64,000 bases of DNA from Pelomonas paludis (GTDB lineage Bacteria; Pseudomonadota; Gammaproteobacteria; Burkholderiales; Burkholderiaceae_C): NCBI RefSeq assembly GCF_039872745.1, contig NZ_JBDPZD010000003.1, positions 124,001 to 188,000 on the forward strand, given 5' to 3'. Positions 30,706 to 39,477 of the stretch are shown here, one piece after another. The first letter of the stretch is position 1. Each line of letters begins with the position of its first letter. The notes under the pieces are model-generated. The model did no database searches. It worked only from the letters and a program-made list of their open reading frames with translations, and was not told the origin of the DNA. Made by a program: the position numbers and the translations under genes.

Positions 30706-31656
30706 TCAGCCGCGCTTGAGCGGCGGGGCGACGGGGAAGCGGCGCGTGGGCTTGTCGGCGCGGGCGTAGAGGCCGGCGACCTTGGGGATGTTGGCTTCCA
30801 GGTCGCGGATGCGGGTGTCGTTGGACGGGTGGGTGGACAACCACTGCGGCGGCGCGCCCTTGCTGGCCTCGCTCATCTTGTGCCACAGGCGCACGGCGGC
30901 GGCGGGGTCGTAGCCGGCGCGGGCGGCCAGTTCGATGCCGATCAGGTCGGCCTCGCTCTCGTCGCCACGGCTGAACTTGAGCGACAGCAGCTGCGCGCCC
31001 ATGCCTGCCGCCGCGCGGCCGAGGTTGCCCAGGCCGAGCAGCGCGGAGCCCAGTTCCACCACGGCCGAGGTGGCGGTGGACTTGCCCATGCGCTCACGGG
31101 CGTGCTCACGCAGCGCATGCGCCACCTCGTGGCCCATGATGGCGGCGACCTCGTCGTCCTCCAGCTTCAGCTGCTCCAGGATGCCGTAATAGAAGGCGAT
31201 CTTGCCGCCCGGCATGCAGAAGGCATTGAGCGTGGGGTCGCCCAGCAAGGTCACCTCCCAGCGCCAGCGGCGGGCGCGCTCATTCCACTCGTAGGAGAAC
31301 GGGATGATGCGTGAGGCGATCTCGCGCAGCCGGATGAGCTGGGGCTGGCCTTCCGGGGCCAGGCTGCGCTTCTGGGCCGCCTCCTGCTTGAGCGCCAGGT
31401 ACTGCTGGGCCCCGGCCTTCTCGATCTGGTCGGCCGACACCAGGCCGACGAACTTGCTCTTCTCGCCCACTTCCACACCCTCGCGGGCCCAGGCGGGCAC
31501 GGTGGGCAGAACGAGGCCCGCACCCAGCAGGCCCGTGAAGAGGCGCCGGCCGCGCTGCGGTGCGCAGGTACCGGCCGCGCAGTCGGCGCATTGCCCAAAC
31601 TGGCGCGGGGCGGGGGTGGTGAGCGTGGCGTAGTGGAAGCTGTCGTCTTGCTGCAT
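30706..31656 (-). CDS. M48-family metalloprotease, exported
   Basis: 316 residues. The zinc site is MGHEVAHALREHARERMG (HExxH), with the third ligand in RGDESEADLIGIELAARAGYDP. A twin-Arg-like leader starts late (RGRRLFTGLLGAGLVLPTVPAWA, ~36-58) behind a cysteine-containing N terminus (CADCAAGTC). It resembles the exported M48 proteases (BepA/LoiP group) that degrade misfolded outer-membrane proteins, but lacks a TPR domain. A separate M48/Ste24 protein occurs near 51 kb. Confidence 0.9.
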   Translation of the reverse strand: MQQDDSFHYATLTTPAPRQFGQCADCAAGTCAPQRGRRLFTGLLGAGLVLPTVPAWAREGVEVGEKSKFVGLVSADQIEKAGAQQYLALKQEAAQKRSLAPEGQPQLIRLREIASRIIPFSYEWNERARRWRWEVTLLGDPTLNAFCMPGGKIAFYYGILEQLKLEDDEVAAIMGHEVAHALREHARERMGKSTATSAVVELGSALLGLGNLGRAAAGMGAQLLSLKFSRGDESEADLIGIELAARAGYDPAAAVRLWHKMSEASKGAPPQWLSTHPSNDTRIRDLEANIPKVAGLYARADKPTRRFPVAPPLKRG

Positions 31657-31683
31657 GCGGACATTTTCCAGGAGGCTGTCGGG

Positions 31684-31819
31684 CTTGGGGCGTCGAAGCG
31701 AAATTTGGGCGCAGCGAGGACAGTTTTTGCGGGATTCGCAGCGCCATAGCCGTAGCTATGGGGCAAGAAGTCCGTGAAAAATGGACCGCTGCGGCCGAAT
31801 TGCAGCCGACGCTCCCAAG
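31684..31819. repeat. 136-bp near-palindromic intergenic element
   Basis: The gap between the M48 protease and flavin reductase genes contains two arms of about 60 bp that match imperfectly as reverse complements. They are centred on the perfect hairpin CATAGC-CGTA-GCTATG (31745-31760). Outer landmarks are CTTGGG (31684-31689) against CCCAAG (31814-31819), and CGCAGCGAGGACA against TGGACCGCTGCGG. The arms pair base for base around one centre, so the RNA or single strand could fold into one long hairpin. Likely a mobile-type (MITE or REP-like) repeat. Confidence 0.75.
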
Positions 31820-31875
31820 TCCGGCAGCCTCCACGCTTGGCAGCTACGCCACACGTCGCGTGGAGAATGCGCGCC

Positions 31876-32385
31876 ATGTCAGACGCAGCTCCCGCCATGC
31901 CCGCCCTGGACCGCCAGCACTTCCGCTCGGCGCTGGGCATGTTTGCCACCGGCGTCACCATCATCACCGCGCGTGATCCGAGTGGCCGCTTGGTGGGGCT
32001 GACGGCGAATTCCTTCAACTCGGTGTCGCTGACGCCACCGCTGGTGCTGTGGAGCCTGTCGCGCCAGGCGGGTTCGCTGCCGGTGTTTGCGGCCGGCTCG
32101 CATTACGCGATCAACATCCTGGCCGCCGAGCAGATGCCGCTGGCCCAGCGCTTTGCCACGCGCGACATCGACCGCTTTGCCGGCGTGGCCTGGCGCGAGG
32201 GTGCGGGCGGCGCGCCGGTGCTGGAGGGCGCGGCGGCGGTGTTCGAGTGCGCCAACCGCAGCCAGTACGAGGAGGGCGACCACGTCATCTTCGTCGGCGA
32301 GGTGGAGCTGTGCAGCGCGCGCGCCGGCGCCACGCCGCTGATCTTCCACGGCGGACGCTACTTCACCGAACTGCCGATCGGTTGA
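31876..32385 (+). CDS. Flavin reductase domain protein
   Basis: 169 residues from the ATG at 31876. The flavin_reduct fold shows FRSALGMFATGVTIITA, GLTANSFNSVSLTPPLVLW and a C-terminal GGRYFTELP. It binds FMN/FAD and supplies reduced flavin to a monooxygenase in characterised relatives (HpaC/RutF type). No oxygenase partner is adjacent. The muramidase gene follows 47 bp downstream. Confidence 0.9.
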   Translation: MSDAAPAMPALDRQHFRSALGMFATGVTIITARDPSGRLVGLTANSFNSVSLTPPLVLWSLSRQAGSLPVFAAGSHYAINILAAEQMPLAQRFATRDIDRFAGVAWREGAGGAPVLEGAAAVFECANRSQYEEGDHVIFVGEVELCSARAGATPLIFHGGRYFTELPIG

Positions 32386-32432
32386 GTTCTTGGGGGTGAC
32401 GCTGGCACAGCGTCCGGCTACAAACCGACCCC

Positions 32433-33269
32433 ATGCAAGACATCAAACGGGGTAGCGCACCCAAGCGCGACGCGGTCATCCTGCAGGTCTTCCTGCAGGC
32501 CTGTGGCTACACGGTGGACGTGGACGGCAACTTTGGCCCGGGCACTGAAAAAGCCCTGCGCCAGTTCCAGACCGACCAGGGCCTGATCAACGACGGCGTG
32601 GCCGGCCAGAAGACCTGGACGCGCCTCTTTGTGCTGCAGCCGGCGCTGCTGGCCGACATGAGCAGCCGCTGGCTGTCGCAGGCGCAGATCGCGGACTTTG
32701 CAGCGCGGCACAGCGTGGAGGTGCCGGCGGTGCGGGCGGTCTATGTCGTCGAGGCCGACGGCGTGGGCTTCCTCGGCCGCCAGGCCAAGATCCTGTTCGA
32801 GGGCCACGTCTTCTGGCGCGAGCTGGTGGCGGCCGGCAAGGACCCGCGCGCCTACACCGCCGGCAACGGCGACATCCTCTTCCCCAGCTACACGCCCGGC
32901 AGCTACAAGGGCGGCCTGGCTGAGTACGACCGCCTGGAGCGTGCCAAGGCCATCGACGAGCGCGCGGCGCTGCGCTCGGCGTCCTGGGGGCTCTTTCAGG
33001 TGCTGGGCTACCACGCCGAGACCCTGGGCTATGCCGACGTGTTCGACTTCGTCACCCGCATACAGCAAGACGAAGGCCAGCACCTGGAGGCCTTTGGCCG
33101 CTTCATCGAGGCCAACACCTACCAGGGCAAGACCCTGCTGGAGTGGCTGCGCCGCCGCGACTGGGCCCGCTTTGCCCGCGCCTACAACGGCCCGGCCTAC
33201 GCCACCAACCAGTACGACACCAAGCTCGCTGAGGCCTACGCCAAGGCGCAGGCGCAAGTGGAGGGCTGA
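32433..33269 (+). CDS. Phage-type N-acetylmuramidase with peptidoglycan-binding domain
   Basis: 278 residues. An N-terminal PG_binding_1 domain (~10-68: VFLQACGYTVDVDGNFGPGT, LRQFQTDQGLINDGVAG) is followed by an N-acetylmuramidase (DUF3380) domain (~85-275), with a probable catalytic Glu in VYVVEADGVGF, ILFEGHVFWREL and SWGLFQVLGYHAE. It lacks a signal peptide, as in phage endolysins that need a holin. No holin, tail or other phage gene is nearby, so it is an orphan or domesticated lysin that cleaves the glycan strand. Confidence 0.9.
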   Translation: MQDIKRGSAPKRDAVILQVFLQACGYTVDVDGNFGPGTEKALRQFQTDQGLINDGVAGQKTWTRLFVLQPALLADMSSRWLSQAQIADFAARHSVEVPAVRAVYVVEADGVGFLGRQAKILFEGHVFWRELVAAGKDPRAYTAGNGDILFPSYTPGSYKGGLAEYDRLERAKAIDERAALRSASWGLFQVLGYHAETLGYADVFDFVTRIQQDEGQHLEAFGRFIEANTYQGKTLLEWLRRRDWARFARAYNGPAYATNQYDTKLAEAYAKAQAQVEG

Positions 33270-33364
33270 ACGGAACGTCTCTGGGCGGGTGGGGCGTGTG
33301 AGCCGGATGAGCCTTTTGGGCGCGGTTTCCCGCGAATCCCAGCATCCCCTCACCTGGAGACATC

Positions 33365-34537
33365 ATGTTCAAGCTTTCGGGGCGGGCCTCTGCGTCCGCT
33401 TTGGCCACGGTTTCACTGGCGCTCTCACTGGCCGGCCTGGCCCTGCCCATCCATGCCGCCGACGGCGCTGCCCAGGTCAAGGGCGAGCCGCGCATCGAGT
33501 TCACCGACTCCACGCCCGCCAAGCTGGGCAGCCTCAAGCGCGTGGCCATCACCAACGTGGTGCTGGAGTTCCAGACCAAGGTCTTCGCCGAGGAGATCAC
33601 CGGCCGCCTGTCCAAGATGTACCTGTCGCGCGGCAACAGCTACTCGGACAACGTGCTGGCGGGCTTTGACGCCAAGCGGCTGGAAGAAGCCGCCAACCGC
33701 GTCTACGAGAAGCTCAAAGCCGACCTGACGGCCGCCGGTTTCGAGGTGGTGCCCGAAGCGGAGCTGAAAGCCCAGCCGCTCTACGAGAAGCTGCGCACCG
33801 AGATGGCCTACCCGCAGGGCTATCACTTCGGCAACACCGACGGGCACAGCCTGGTCGTCGGGCCCACGAGCCTGCCCATCTACCTGCCGCCGGTGGGCGA
33901 GCAGGGCACCTTCAGCGTCCACAAAAAGCTCAAGGGCAGCGCCCAGGCGCCGGAGCGCAGCTGGGGCGACAACGCCCGCATGTCCAGCACGTCCAGCTAT
34001 GTGGCTGGCTGGGAGGTGGACCTGGCCAAGTCGCTGAATGCGCATTTGGTGCGGGCCTGGTACCTGGTCGGCTTTGGCGGCGCCACGGCAGCTACGGACT
34101 GGGATGCCATCAACACCGCGCACTTCAGCACCACGGCCACCTCGCGCACCGGCGCCTCGGCGGCGATGTACATCCGCGAGGGCCAGACGCGCATCGCCTT
34201 CCGCACGCCCGACGGCGACCGCGCCTATGCCCGCGAGTCCAGCCGCATCAGCGCGCTGCGCGGCGGCTACCGGGCCTATGACGGCGACGTGGTCGTGCGC
34301 CTCGACGAGACCCTGCCGGGGCAGATGGACTTCCTGGCCGAAGGCGGCGTGCAAAAGACCGAAGAAGACAAGCCCAGCGGTTTCCTGGGCATGCTGTCCG
34401 GCGCGGCCAAGAGCCTCAGCGGCACCACGGCCGACAACAGCTACAAGACCCAGGTCGACCCGCAGCGCTTTGCCGATGCAGCGGTTGAGCTGGTGGGCGC
34501 CGTGCAGCCGCTGCTGCTGGCCAAGGTCAAGCGTTGA
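33365..34537 (+). CDS. Secreted protein of unknown function
   Basis: 390 residues. GGAGA lies before the ATG, followed by a signal peptide (LATVSLALSLAGLALPIHAA). The mature part starts with VAITNVVLEFQTK and an alpha/beta stretch (~60-120); the C-terminal part is Gly/Ser/Thr-rich (GMLSGAAKSLSGTTADN). No catalytic motif or transmembrane helix was found. It is followed convergently by kup after 12 bp. I do not recognise the family; the periplasm or outer membrane is the likely location. Confidence 0.75.
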   Translation: MFKLSGRASASALATVSLALSLAGLALPIHAADGAAQVKGEPRIEFTDSTPAKLGSLKRVAITNVVLEFQTKVFAEEITGRLSKMYLSRGNSYSDNVLAGFDAKRLEEAANRVYEKLKADLTAAGFEVVPEAELKAQPLYEKLRTEMAYPQGYHFGNTDGHSLVVGPTSLPIYLPPVGEQGTFSVHKKLKGSAQAPERSWGDNARMSSTSSYVAGWEVDLAKSLNAHLVRAWYLVGFGGATAATDWDAINTAHFSTTATSRTGASAAMYIREGQTRIAFRTPDGDRAYARESSRISALRGGYRAYDGDVVVRLDETLPGQMDFLAEGGVQKTEEDKPSGFLGMLSGAAKSLSGTTADNSYKTQVDPQRFADAAVELVGAVQPLLLAKVKR

Positions 34538-34549
34538 ATCATGCGCTGA

Positions 34550-36454
34550 TCACAGCTGCACCCGCGTGCCCAGCTCCACCACCGCGTTGTCGGGCAGCCG
34601 GAAGTAGTCGGCTGCGCTGCCTGCGTTGCGGCTGAGTGCGGCAAACAGCGCCTCGCGCCAGTGCGCCATGCCGCTCTTGGGCACCACGGTTTCGCGGCTC
34701 AGGAAGAAGCTGGTCTCGGCCGGCTCGATGGCGAGGCCCTGTGCGGCGCAGGCGGCCAGGTCGCGCGGCACATCGGGTTGCTCCATGAAGCCATAGCTCA
34801 GCGTCGCGCGCCAGAAGCCGGGTGCCAGCGCTTGCAGTTGCAGGCGCTCGGCAGGCTCTACCCAGGGGCCGTGGTCAAAGCGCACCGTCAGCAGCAGATT
34901 GCGCTCGTGCAGCGTCTGGTAATGCTTGATGTTGTGCAGCAGGGCCTGCGGCACCAGCTCGGGGTTGGCCACGGGGTAGACGGCGGTGCGCGGCACACGA
35001 GCCTGGCCCGCGTCGGCACACAGGCTCTCCAGGAAGGGCTCCAGCGCCAGCCCCTCGCTTTGCAGCGCCTGGCGCAGCTCGGTGCGGCCCCGGGCCCAGG
35101 TGCTCATCAACAAGAAGATGCTCAGGCCCAGCGCCAGTGGGAACCAGCCGCCGTCAAAGAACTTGACCGCGCAGCCCGCCACCAGCAGCCCGTCCAGCAG
35201 CAGGAAGAAGCCCGTGGCGCCCCAGGCCAGCCAGGCCGGCAGGCCCCAGCGGTGGCGCACCACGAAGTAGGTCAGTACCGTGGTGATGGCCATGGTGAGC
35301 GTGACGGCAATGCCATAGGCGCCCGCCAGGCTCGACGAGCTGCGGAACAGCAGCACTGCGCCGATCACGCCGGCCAGCAGCGCCCAGTTGACGGCGCCGA
35401 TGTAGATCTGCCCCGCCTCGGCGGCCGAGGTGTTGCGGATGGGCAGGCGCGGCAGGAAGCCGAGCTGGATGGCCTGCTTGGTCATCGAGTAGGCGCCCGA
35501 GATCACGGCCTGTGAGGCGATGACGGCCGCTGCCGTGGCCAGCAGGATGGCGGGCAGCACCAGGCCTTGCGGGAAGAGGCGGTAGAAGGGGTTGTCGATG
35601 GCACTCGGGTCTTGCATCAGCAGCGCGCCTTGGCCCAGGTAGTTGAGCGCCAGGGCCGGCAGCACCAGGCCACACCAGGCCAGGCGGATGGGCCGGGCGC
35701 CGAAGTGGCCCATGTCGGCATACAGCGCCTCGGCGCCCGTGAGGGCCAGCACCAGGGCGCCCAGCACCGGCAGCAGGTGGCTGCCGCGCGTGCTCAGGAA
35801 CTCATAGGCATGCAGCGGGTTCAGCGCGGCCAGCACGCCAGGCGTCTGGGCAATGGCGAGGGCGCCCGTCACAGCCAGCACCGCAAACCACAGCACGATG
35901 ATCGGCCCGAACACCCGGCCCACCGCATGTGTGCCATGGCGCTGCACGACGAAGAGGCCCACCAGCACCACCAGCGAGAGCGGCACCACATAGGCCTCCA
36001 ACTGGGGGCTCAGCACCTTGAGCCCTTCCATCGCCCCGATCACCGACACGGCCGGGGTGATGACGCTGTCGCCATAGAACAGCGTGGCGCCGAACACCCC
36101 AAGCAGCAGCAGCCCCTGCCTGAGCTGCGGACGGCCCTGCACGGCTTCGGTGGCCAGGGCGGTGAGCGCCAGGCCACCGCCTTCACCCCGGTTGTCAGCA
36201 CGCAGGATGAGCAACACGTACTTGAGCGTGACCACCAGCATCAGCGCCCAGAAGAGGGCCGACACAGCCCCGACGATGCTCGCCGCATCGGGCCGCAGGC
36301 CGGTGGCCGGACCAAAGACCTCGGCCAGGGTGTAGAGCGGGCTGGTGCCGATGTCGCCATAGACGACGCCGATGGCGCCCAGCGTGAGTGCGGCCAGGCC
36401 CTGGCGCGCGGCGTCGGGCATGGCGCCCGGCTTGGGTGTGGGCAATGCAGACAT
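34550..36454 (-). CDS. kup: Low-affinity K+ transporter of the Kup family
   Basis: 634 residues, usual Kup length. The N-terminal family signature GVVYGDIGTSPLYT (~33-46) is followed by about twelve membrane helices and GDSVITPAVSVIGA, then a C-terminal cytoplasmic domain of ~180 residues with PRTAVY. It probably works as a K+/H+ symporter in the inner membrane. Transcribed alone; 111 bp separates it from the upstream NlpC/P60 gene. Confidence 0.96.
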   Translation of the reverse strand: MSALPTPKPGAMPDAARQGLAALTLGAIGVVYGDIGTSPLYTLAEVFGPATGLRPDAASIVGAVSALFWALMLVVTLKYVLLILRADNRGEGGGLALTALATEAVQGRPQLRQGLLLLGVFGATLFYGDSVITPAVSVIGAMEGLKVLSPQLEAYVVPLSLVVLVGLFVVQRHGTHAVGRVFGPIIVLWFAVLAVTGALAIAQTPGVLAALNPLHAYEFLSTRGSHLLPVLGALVLALTGAEALYADMGHFGARPIRLAWCGLVLPALALNYLGQGALLMQDPSAIDNPFYRLFPQGLVLPAILLATAAAVIASQAVISGAYSMTKQAIQLGFLPRLPIRNTSAAEAGQIYIGAVNWALLAGVIGAVLLFRSSSSLAGAYGIAVTLTMAITTVLTYFVVRHRWGLPAWLAWGATGFFLLLDGLLVAGCAVKFFDGGWFPLALGLSIFLLMSTWARGRTELRQALQSEGLALEPFLESLCADAGQARVPRTAVYPVANPELVPQALLHNIKHYQTLHERNLLLTVRFDHGPWVEPAERLQLQALAPGFWRATLSYGFMEQPDVPRDLAACAAQGLAIEPAETSFFLSRETVVPKSGMAHWREALFAALSRNAGSAADYFRLPDNAVVELGTRVQL

Positions 36455-36565
36455 CTGCGACCCCTGGAGCTGAGATGCCCGCAGGGTGCGCGTCAGCGCG
36501 TCAGGAACGCATATGGAGGTGCGACAGCTGGCGGACAGCCCAGGGGCGCTACAGCCGCCAGGGCT

Positions 36566-37300
36566 TCAACGCTGCAGCGTGGCGGTGTCTGCGGCGGCGG
36601 CCGCTTTGAGGTCGGCCCGGCGAGCGCCGGTGAAGCGCTTGGCCCAGTAGGCGTCGCGCATGTCCTCCACCCGCACGGCACTGCCGGTGCGCGGTGCATG
36701 GATGAAACGGCCCTCGCCCACGTAGATGCCCACATGGCTGAAGGTGCGCTTCATGGTGTTGAAGAAGACCAGGTCGCCGGGCTTGAGCTCGTCCTTCTCG
36801 ACCGACTTGAGGTTCTCGGAGCGGGCTTGCTCGTCGGCGCGGCGGGGCAGCACGAGGCCGACGCTCATCTCGAAGATGTGGCGCGTGAAGCCGCTGCAGT
36901 CAAAGCCGTTTTCGATAGAGGTGCCGCCCCGGGTGTAGCGCACCCCCAGGAAGTTCATGGCCGACAGCACCAGCTCCGAGGCCGTGTCGCGCACGCTGCC
37001 CAGCAGCCGGGCGGGGGCGCTGTCCGGCGCCGGCACCAGGCCGCGCTCGGTCAGGAAGCGGGTCACCGCGTCATTGGCGGCCGAGCGGTTGGGCGTGGCC
37101 CCGTTGGCGGCGGCGGCCAGCGCCTGCTGCTGCAGGCTGGCGCCGTAGGAGCCCATCATCGTGCCGGGTGGCGGTGCCGGCTGGGTTACAGCCGCTTGCG
37201 CCACGCCTTGCGCCTGCACGGCCGGCGCAAGGCCAAGGCCGAGGGCCAGGCACAGGGTCAGCAGCGAAAGGGGGTGGGCGAGAGCGCGGGAAACAGGCAT
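36566..37300 (-). CDS. NlpC/P60 peptidoglycan endopeptidase, exported
   Basis: 244 residues from the ATG at 37300; a TTG one codon earlier is less likely. A signal peptide (LSLLTLCLALGLGLAPAVQAQ) and a ~75-residue Ala-rich linker lead to the C-terminal NlpC/P60 domain. That domain has catalytic Cys in NGFDCSGFTRHIF, His in SHVGIYVGEGRF and a third polar residue in FIHAPRTG. It hydrolyses stem-peptide bonds in the cell wall. It is divergent from prpE. Confidence 0.93.
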   Translation of the reverse strand: MPVSRALAHPLSLLTLCLALGLGLAPAVQAQGVAQAAVTQPAPPPGTMMGSYGASLQQQALAAAANGATPNRSAANDAVTRFLTERGLVPAPDSAPARLLGSVRDTASELVLSAMNFLGVRYTRGGTSIENGFDCSGFTRHIFEMSVGLVLPRRADEQARSENLKSVEKDELKPGDLVFFNTMKRTFSHVGIYVGEGRFIHAPRTGSAVRVEDMRDAYWAKRFTGARRADLKAAAAADTATLQR

Positions 37301-37548
37301 CAATCAGGGCGGACTCGGAGGTGACGGCGTTGTCACACATCGGCCGCGCAGGGTAGGGAGGGCGCCGCAGAGCGTCAAGCCAAGCGGGCGCTGCCGGGGG
37401 GTGAATTTGGGGGAAACCCCAGGTTCTTCCGGCAAAGCAGGCGTGGCCATTGGAGCACGGGTTTGCGCTAGGTCAGGCTGTGGTCAGCAGTCAAAGCCCA
37501 CACTCCGCGCCAAGCTTTTCATGAAACCCACCGAAACCGGCCGTCCCC
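37301..37548. other. Divergent intergenic region, NlpC/P60 - prpE
   Basis: 248 bp holding both promoters. A small perfect hairpin TGGGG-GAAA-CCCCA lies at 37408-37421. No recognisable binding site for a propionate regulator and no clear -10/-35 pair were seen. Confidence 0.4.
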
Positions 37549-39465
37549 ATGCAAACCTACGCCGACTTCCACCGCCGCTCCCTGGTCGAGCGTGACGCCT
37601 TCTGGGCCGAGCAGGCCCAGCGCATCGACTGGCAGACCCCGCCTCAGCAGATCTGCGACACCAGCCGCCCGCCGTTTGCGCGCTGGTTTGTGGGCGGCAC
37701 CACCAACCTCTGCCACAACGCCGTGGACCGGCACGCCGCCCAGCGGCCCACCGACCGAGCGCTGATCTGGGTCTCGACTGAAACCAACCAAGAGCGCATC
37801 TACAGCTTTGCCGAGCTGCAGGCCGAGGTCGAGTGCATGGCCGCCATCCTGCGCGAGCAGGGCGTGGGCAAGGGCGACCGGGTGCTGGTCTACATGCCCA
37901 TGATCCCCGAGGCCGCGTTTGCCATGCTGGCCTGTGCGCGCATCGGGGCCATCCACTCGGTGGTGTTCGGCGGCTTTGCCTCGGGCAGCCTGGCCACGCG
38001 CATCGAAGACGCCACGCCGGCCCTGATCGTCAGCGCCGACGCCGGCAGCCGGGGCGGCAAGGTCGTGCCCTACAAGCCGCTGCTGGACGAAGCCATCCAG
38101 CTCTCGTCCCACAAGCCGGCCAAGGTGCTGATGGTGAACCGGGGCCTCGCCGCCTTCGAGCCCGTGGCGGGCCGTGATCTCGACTACGCCGCAGCTCGCG
38201 CTGTCTTGCAGGGCACCCGCGTGCCCTGCGAATGGCTGGAGTCCAACAGCCCCAGCTACACGCTCTACACCAGCGGCACCACCGGCAAGCCCAAAGGCGT
38301 GCAGCGCGACACCGGCGGCTACGCCGTGGCCCTGGCCGCCAGCATGGACTACGTCTACGGCGGCAAGGCGGGCGAAACCTATTTCTCCACCAGCGACATC
38401 GGCTGGGTGGTGGGCCACAGCTACATCATCTATGGCCCGCTGATCGCCGGTATGGCGACTGTCATGTACGAGGGCCTGCCCATCCAGCCCGACGCGGGTG
38501 TGTGGTGGAGCCTGGTGGAGCGCTTCAAGGTGACGGTGATGTTCAGCGCGCCCACGGCGGTGCGCGTGCTCAAGAAGCACGACCCGGCCTACCTGAAGAA
38601 GTACGACCTCTCCAGCTTGCGCGCGCTCTTCCTGGCCGGCGAGCCACTGGATGAGCCCACGGCGCGCTGGATCTCCGAGTCACTCGGCGTGCCCATCGTC
38701 GACAACTACTGGCAGACCGAGACCGGCTGGCCGCTGCTCTCGGTGGCCAACCACATCCCCGGCGTGGCGCCCATGCCCACGCGTTTCGGCTCGCCCGGCG
38801 TGCCGATGTTTGGCTACGACGTGCGCCTGCTCGACGAGAACACCGGGCTGGAGCTGACCGGCGCTGACCAGAAAGGCGTGCTCACCATCCGCTACCCGCT
38901 GCCGCCCGGCTGCCTGCAGACGGTCTGGGGCGACGACGAGCGCTTCGTGCGCACCTACTGGACGGGCATCTCGGGCCAGCAGGTCTATTCGACCTTCGAC
39001 TGGGGCGTGCGTGACGCCGATGGCTACACCTTCATCTTGGGCCGCACCGACGACGTGATCAACGTGGCCGGCCACCGCCTGGGCACGCGCGAGATCGAGG
39101 AGAGCATCTCCAGCCACCCGGCCGTGGCCGAGGTGGCCGTGGTGGGCGTGGCCGACCAGCTCAAGGGCCAGGTGGCGCTGGCCTTTGCCGTGCTGCGCGA
39201 CGCCAGCCGCGCCGCCACACCCGAGTTGGCCAAGGCCCTGGAGGCCGAGGTGATGAAAGTGGTGGACGGGCAACTGGGCGCCGTCGCGCGGCCCGCGCGC
39301 GTGCTGTTTGTGAGCGTGCTGCCCAAGACGCGCTCGGGCAAGCTGCTGCGCCGCGCCTTGCAAGCCGTGGCCGAGGGCCGCGACCCGGGCGACCTGACCA
39401 CCATCGACGACCCCAGCGCCCTGGCGCAGGCGAAGGCGCTGCTGGCGCCCGCCGTGCCAGCCTGA
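37549..39465 (+). CDS. prpE: Propionyl-CoA synthetase
   Basis: 638 residues. ANL-family adenylate-forming enzyme: P-loop YTSGTTGKPKGVQRD (~241-255), NYWQTETGWPL, the hinge region FILGRTDDVINVAGHRLGTREIE, and acyl-CoA synthetase Lys in RSGKLLRR near the end (the site commonly regulated by acylation). The N terminus (YADFHRRSLVERDAFWAEQA) fits PrpE better than Acs. It activates propionate to propionyl-CoA. No prpBCD genes are adjacent. Confidence 0.93.
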   Translation: MQTYADFHRRSLVERDAFWAEQAQRIDWQTPPQQICDTSRPPFARWFVGGTTNLCHNAVDRHAAQRPTDRALIWVSTETNQERIYSFAELQAEVECMAAILREQGVGKGDRVLVYMPMIPEAAFAMLACARIGAIHSVVFGGFASGSLATRIEDATPALIVSADAGSRGGKVVPYKPLLDEAIQLSSHKPAKVLMVNRGLAAFEPVAGRDLDYAAARAVLQGTRVPCEWLESNSPSYTLYTSGTTGKPKGVQRDTGGYAVALAASMDYVYGGKAGETYFSTSDIGWVVGHSYIIYGPLIAGMATVMYEGLPIQPDAGVWWSLVERFKVTVMFSAPTAVRVLKKHDPAYLKKYDLSSLRALFLAGEPLDEPTARWISESLGVPIVDNYWQTETGWPLLSVANHIPGVAPMPTRFGSPGVPMFGYDVRLLDENTGLELTGADQKGVLTIRYPLPPGCLQTVWGDDERFVRTYWTGISGQQVYSTFDWGVRDADGYTFILGRTDDVINVAGHRLGTREIEESISSHPAVAEVAVVGVADQLKGQVALAFAVLRDASRAATPELAKALEAEVMKVVDGQLGAVARPARVLFVSVLPKTRSGKLLRRALQAVAEGRDPGDLTTIDDPSALAQAKALLAPAVPA

Positions 39466-39477
39466 ACCCGCAGCGCC

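Noticed and set aside
32433..33269. The muramidase as evidence for a prophage
   Set aside because: No capsid, tail, integrase, holin or terminase gene is nearby and composition matches the surroundings, so a prophage call is not supported.
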